Of a stretch of DNA of 16,623 bases, positions 15,829 through 16,623 are shown piece by piece. Each line of letters opens with the position of its first letter. Positions within the stretch are counted from its first letter, which is position 1. Both the position numbers and the translations under genes were made by a program. The notes under the pieces are model-generated. The model saw only the letters and a program-made list of their open reading frames with translations. It had not been told where the DNA came from and made no database searches. The stretch comes from an uncultured Slackia sp. (lineage in GTDB: Bacteria > Actinomycetota > Coriobacteriia > Coriobacteriales > Eggerthellaceae), in contig CAKUEV010000019.1 of assembly GCA_934646845.1 (NCBI GenBank), forward strand, positions 1 through 16,623. Reading direction: 5' to 3'.

Positions 15829-16623
15829 GTGCCTCAATGCGATCATATTGATGAAACTCAACCTGTTGTCACGGGCGCGCCCGATGCTGCTGCGCGTGCC
15901 GAAATGCGCGCGAAGCGTGTGGAGGACGCTCTTGCCGCTGGGTTTTCCCACACGGTTTCGTTGACGCTTGGCTATGAGGGATCGGGTTTTGCGGGATATG
16001 CCCGTCAGGCGGAAACGCATATCAAAACGGTGCAGGGGGAACTCGAGTCTGTTCTCTCGATGCTCTACAAGCGCGATGTTCCCGTTGTTTGCGCGGGGCG
16101 CACTGATGCGGGCGTGCATGCCCGCGGGCAGGTCATAAGCTTTGACGTGTCGGATGACGAATTTCAATCCCGATCGTTCCGCGGGTTGCAGCGTTCGCTT
16201 AATGCCCTGGTTGATGAGGCAATTTCGATTTCTTCTATCGATGAGCGGCCGCTCGGTTTTTCCGCTCGATTCGACGCGTTGTGGCGCGAATATCACTACC
16301 ACATTTGCACGAGCACGGCTCGCCCGGTGCTCATCGCGCCCATTGCGTGGCATTTGGGCGGCGTGACGCTTGATGTGGATGCGATGAACGAGGCCTGTTC
16401 GCACCTTATCGGCGAGCACGATTTCAAGAGCTTCTGCATGGCAGCCTCGGCGGTAGGCAAGCCAACGCATCGCAATGTCATGGAGCTTTCGGCGTACCCC
16501 GAGGTTATCGCCGGCACCGAAGTCGTGACCATTCGCGTGGTGGGCAACGCGTTTCTGCATTCCATGGTGCGTACGATGGTCGGAACGCTCGTGGAAGTCG
16601 GCCGTGGAAGCAAACCGCCCTCC
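15829..16623 (+). CDS. truA: tRNA pseudouridine synthase A (3' truncated by window)
   Basis: This enzyme converts uridines 38-40 in the tRNA anticodon arm to pseudouridine. 265 codons are visible and the frame runs off the window. The catalytic motif AGRTDAGVHARGQV has the nucleophile D93. Other family segments are VSLTLGYEGSGFAGYARQ (43-60), FSARFDALWREYHYHI, HDFKSFC, and NAFLHSMVRTMVGTLVEVGRG at the visible end. The GTG start at 15829 was chosen because AGGAG (15818-15822) lies 6 bases upstream. It gives about 40 extra residues before the usual first strand. An ATG at codon 26 lacks a ribosome site. Gly56-Tyr57 replaces the usual Gly-Trp in the first motif. Confidence 0.95.
   Translation, partial: MPQCDHIDETQPVVTGAPDAAARAEMRAKRVEDALAAGFSHTVSLTLGYEGSGFAGYARQAETHIKTVQGELESVLSMLYKRDVPVVCAGRTDAGVHARGQVISFDVSDDEFQSRSFRGLQRSLNALVDEAISISSIDERPLGFSARFDALWREYHYHICTSTARPVLIAPIAWHLGGVTLDVDAMNEACSHLIGEHDFKSFCMAASAVGKPTHRNVMELSAYPEVIAGTEVVTIRVVGNAFLHSMVRTMVGTLVEVGRGSKPPS

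Overview
The window is a stretch of chromosome from a high-GC anaerobic actinobacterium, most likely class Coriobacteriia (Eggerthellaceae-like). This rests on the moderately high GC coding sequence, the seven-helix LuxR-type regulator paired with a YfcC transporter, the NimA-like flavoprotein, and the DnaE with an intact PHP domain. Genus cannot be set from sequence alone. No phage, insertion sequence, CRISPR array, tRNA or rRNA gene was recognised.

Layout. Bases 1-3520 hold the 3' part of the F1Fo ATP synthase operon on the plus strand: atpA (5' end outside the window), atpG, atpD and an unusually short atpC, closed by a strong terminator. Bases 3794-5866 encode a 690-residue secreted, membrane-anchored surface protein with a lysozyme-like domain and a long Ser/Gly/Asn-rich stalk. 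A bidirectional terminator and a long perfect palindrome separate it from a convergent minus-strand gene for a seven-helix membrane LuxR-type regulator (6057-7022). That regulator is divergent from a YfcC-family carrier (7269-8855), so it probably controls the carrier.

Next come a minus-strand stand-alone B3/4 tRNA-binding-domain gene (9036-9764) and its long leader, which contains an intrinsic-terminator hairpin. A NimA/pyridoxamine-phosphate-oxidase-like flavoprotein gene (10217-10756) and a second copy of the palindrome follow. dnaE, the replicative polymerase alpha subunit, occupies 11081-14548. A 408-base convergent gap after dnaE is packed with inverted repeats. It is followed by a minus-strand MOSC-domain gene (14957-15607) and, divergently, the 5' part of truA (15829 to the window end).

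Most genes are housekeeping or common accessory genes and no obvious new multi-gene system is present. The parts that look least described are non-coding or structural: (i) the dispersed palindrome at 5929-5979 and 10931-10981, whose two copies show a compensatory base-pair change; (ii) the nested, GC-rich inverted repeats at 14591-14941; (iii) the terminator-bearing leader of the B3/4 gene; and (iv) the surface protein. The epsilon subunit lacking its C-terminal helices is a further notable trait.
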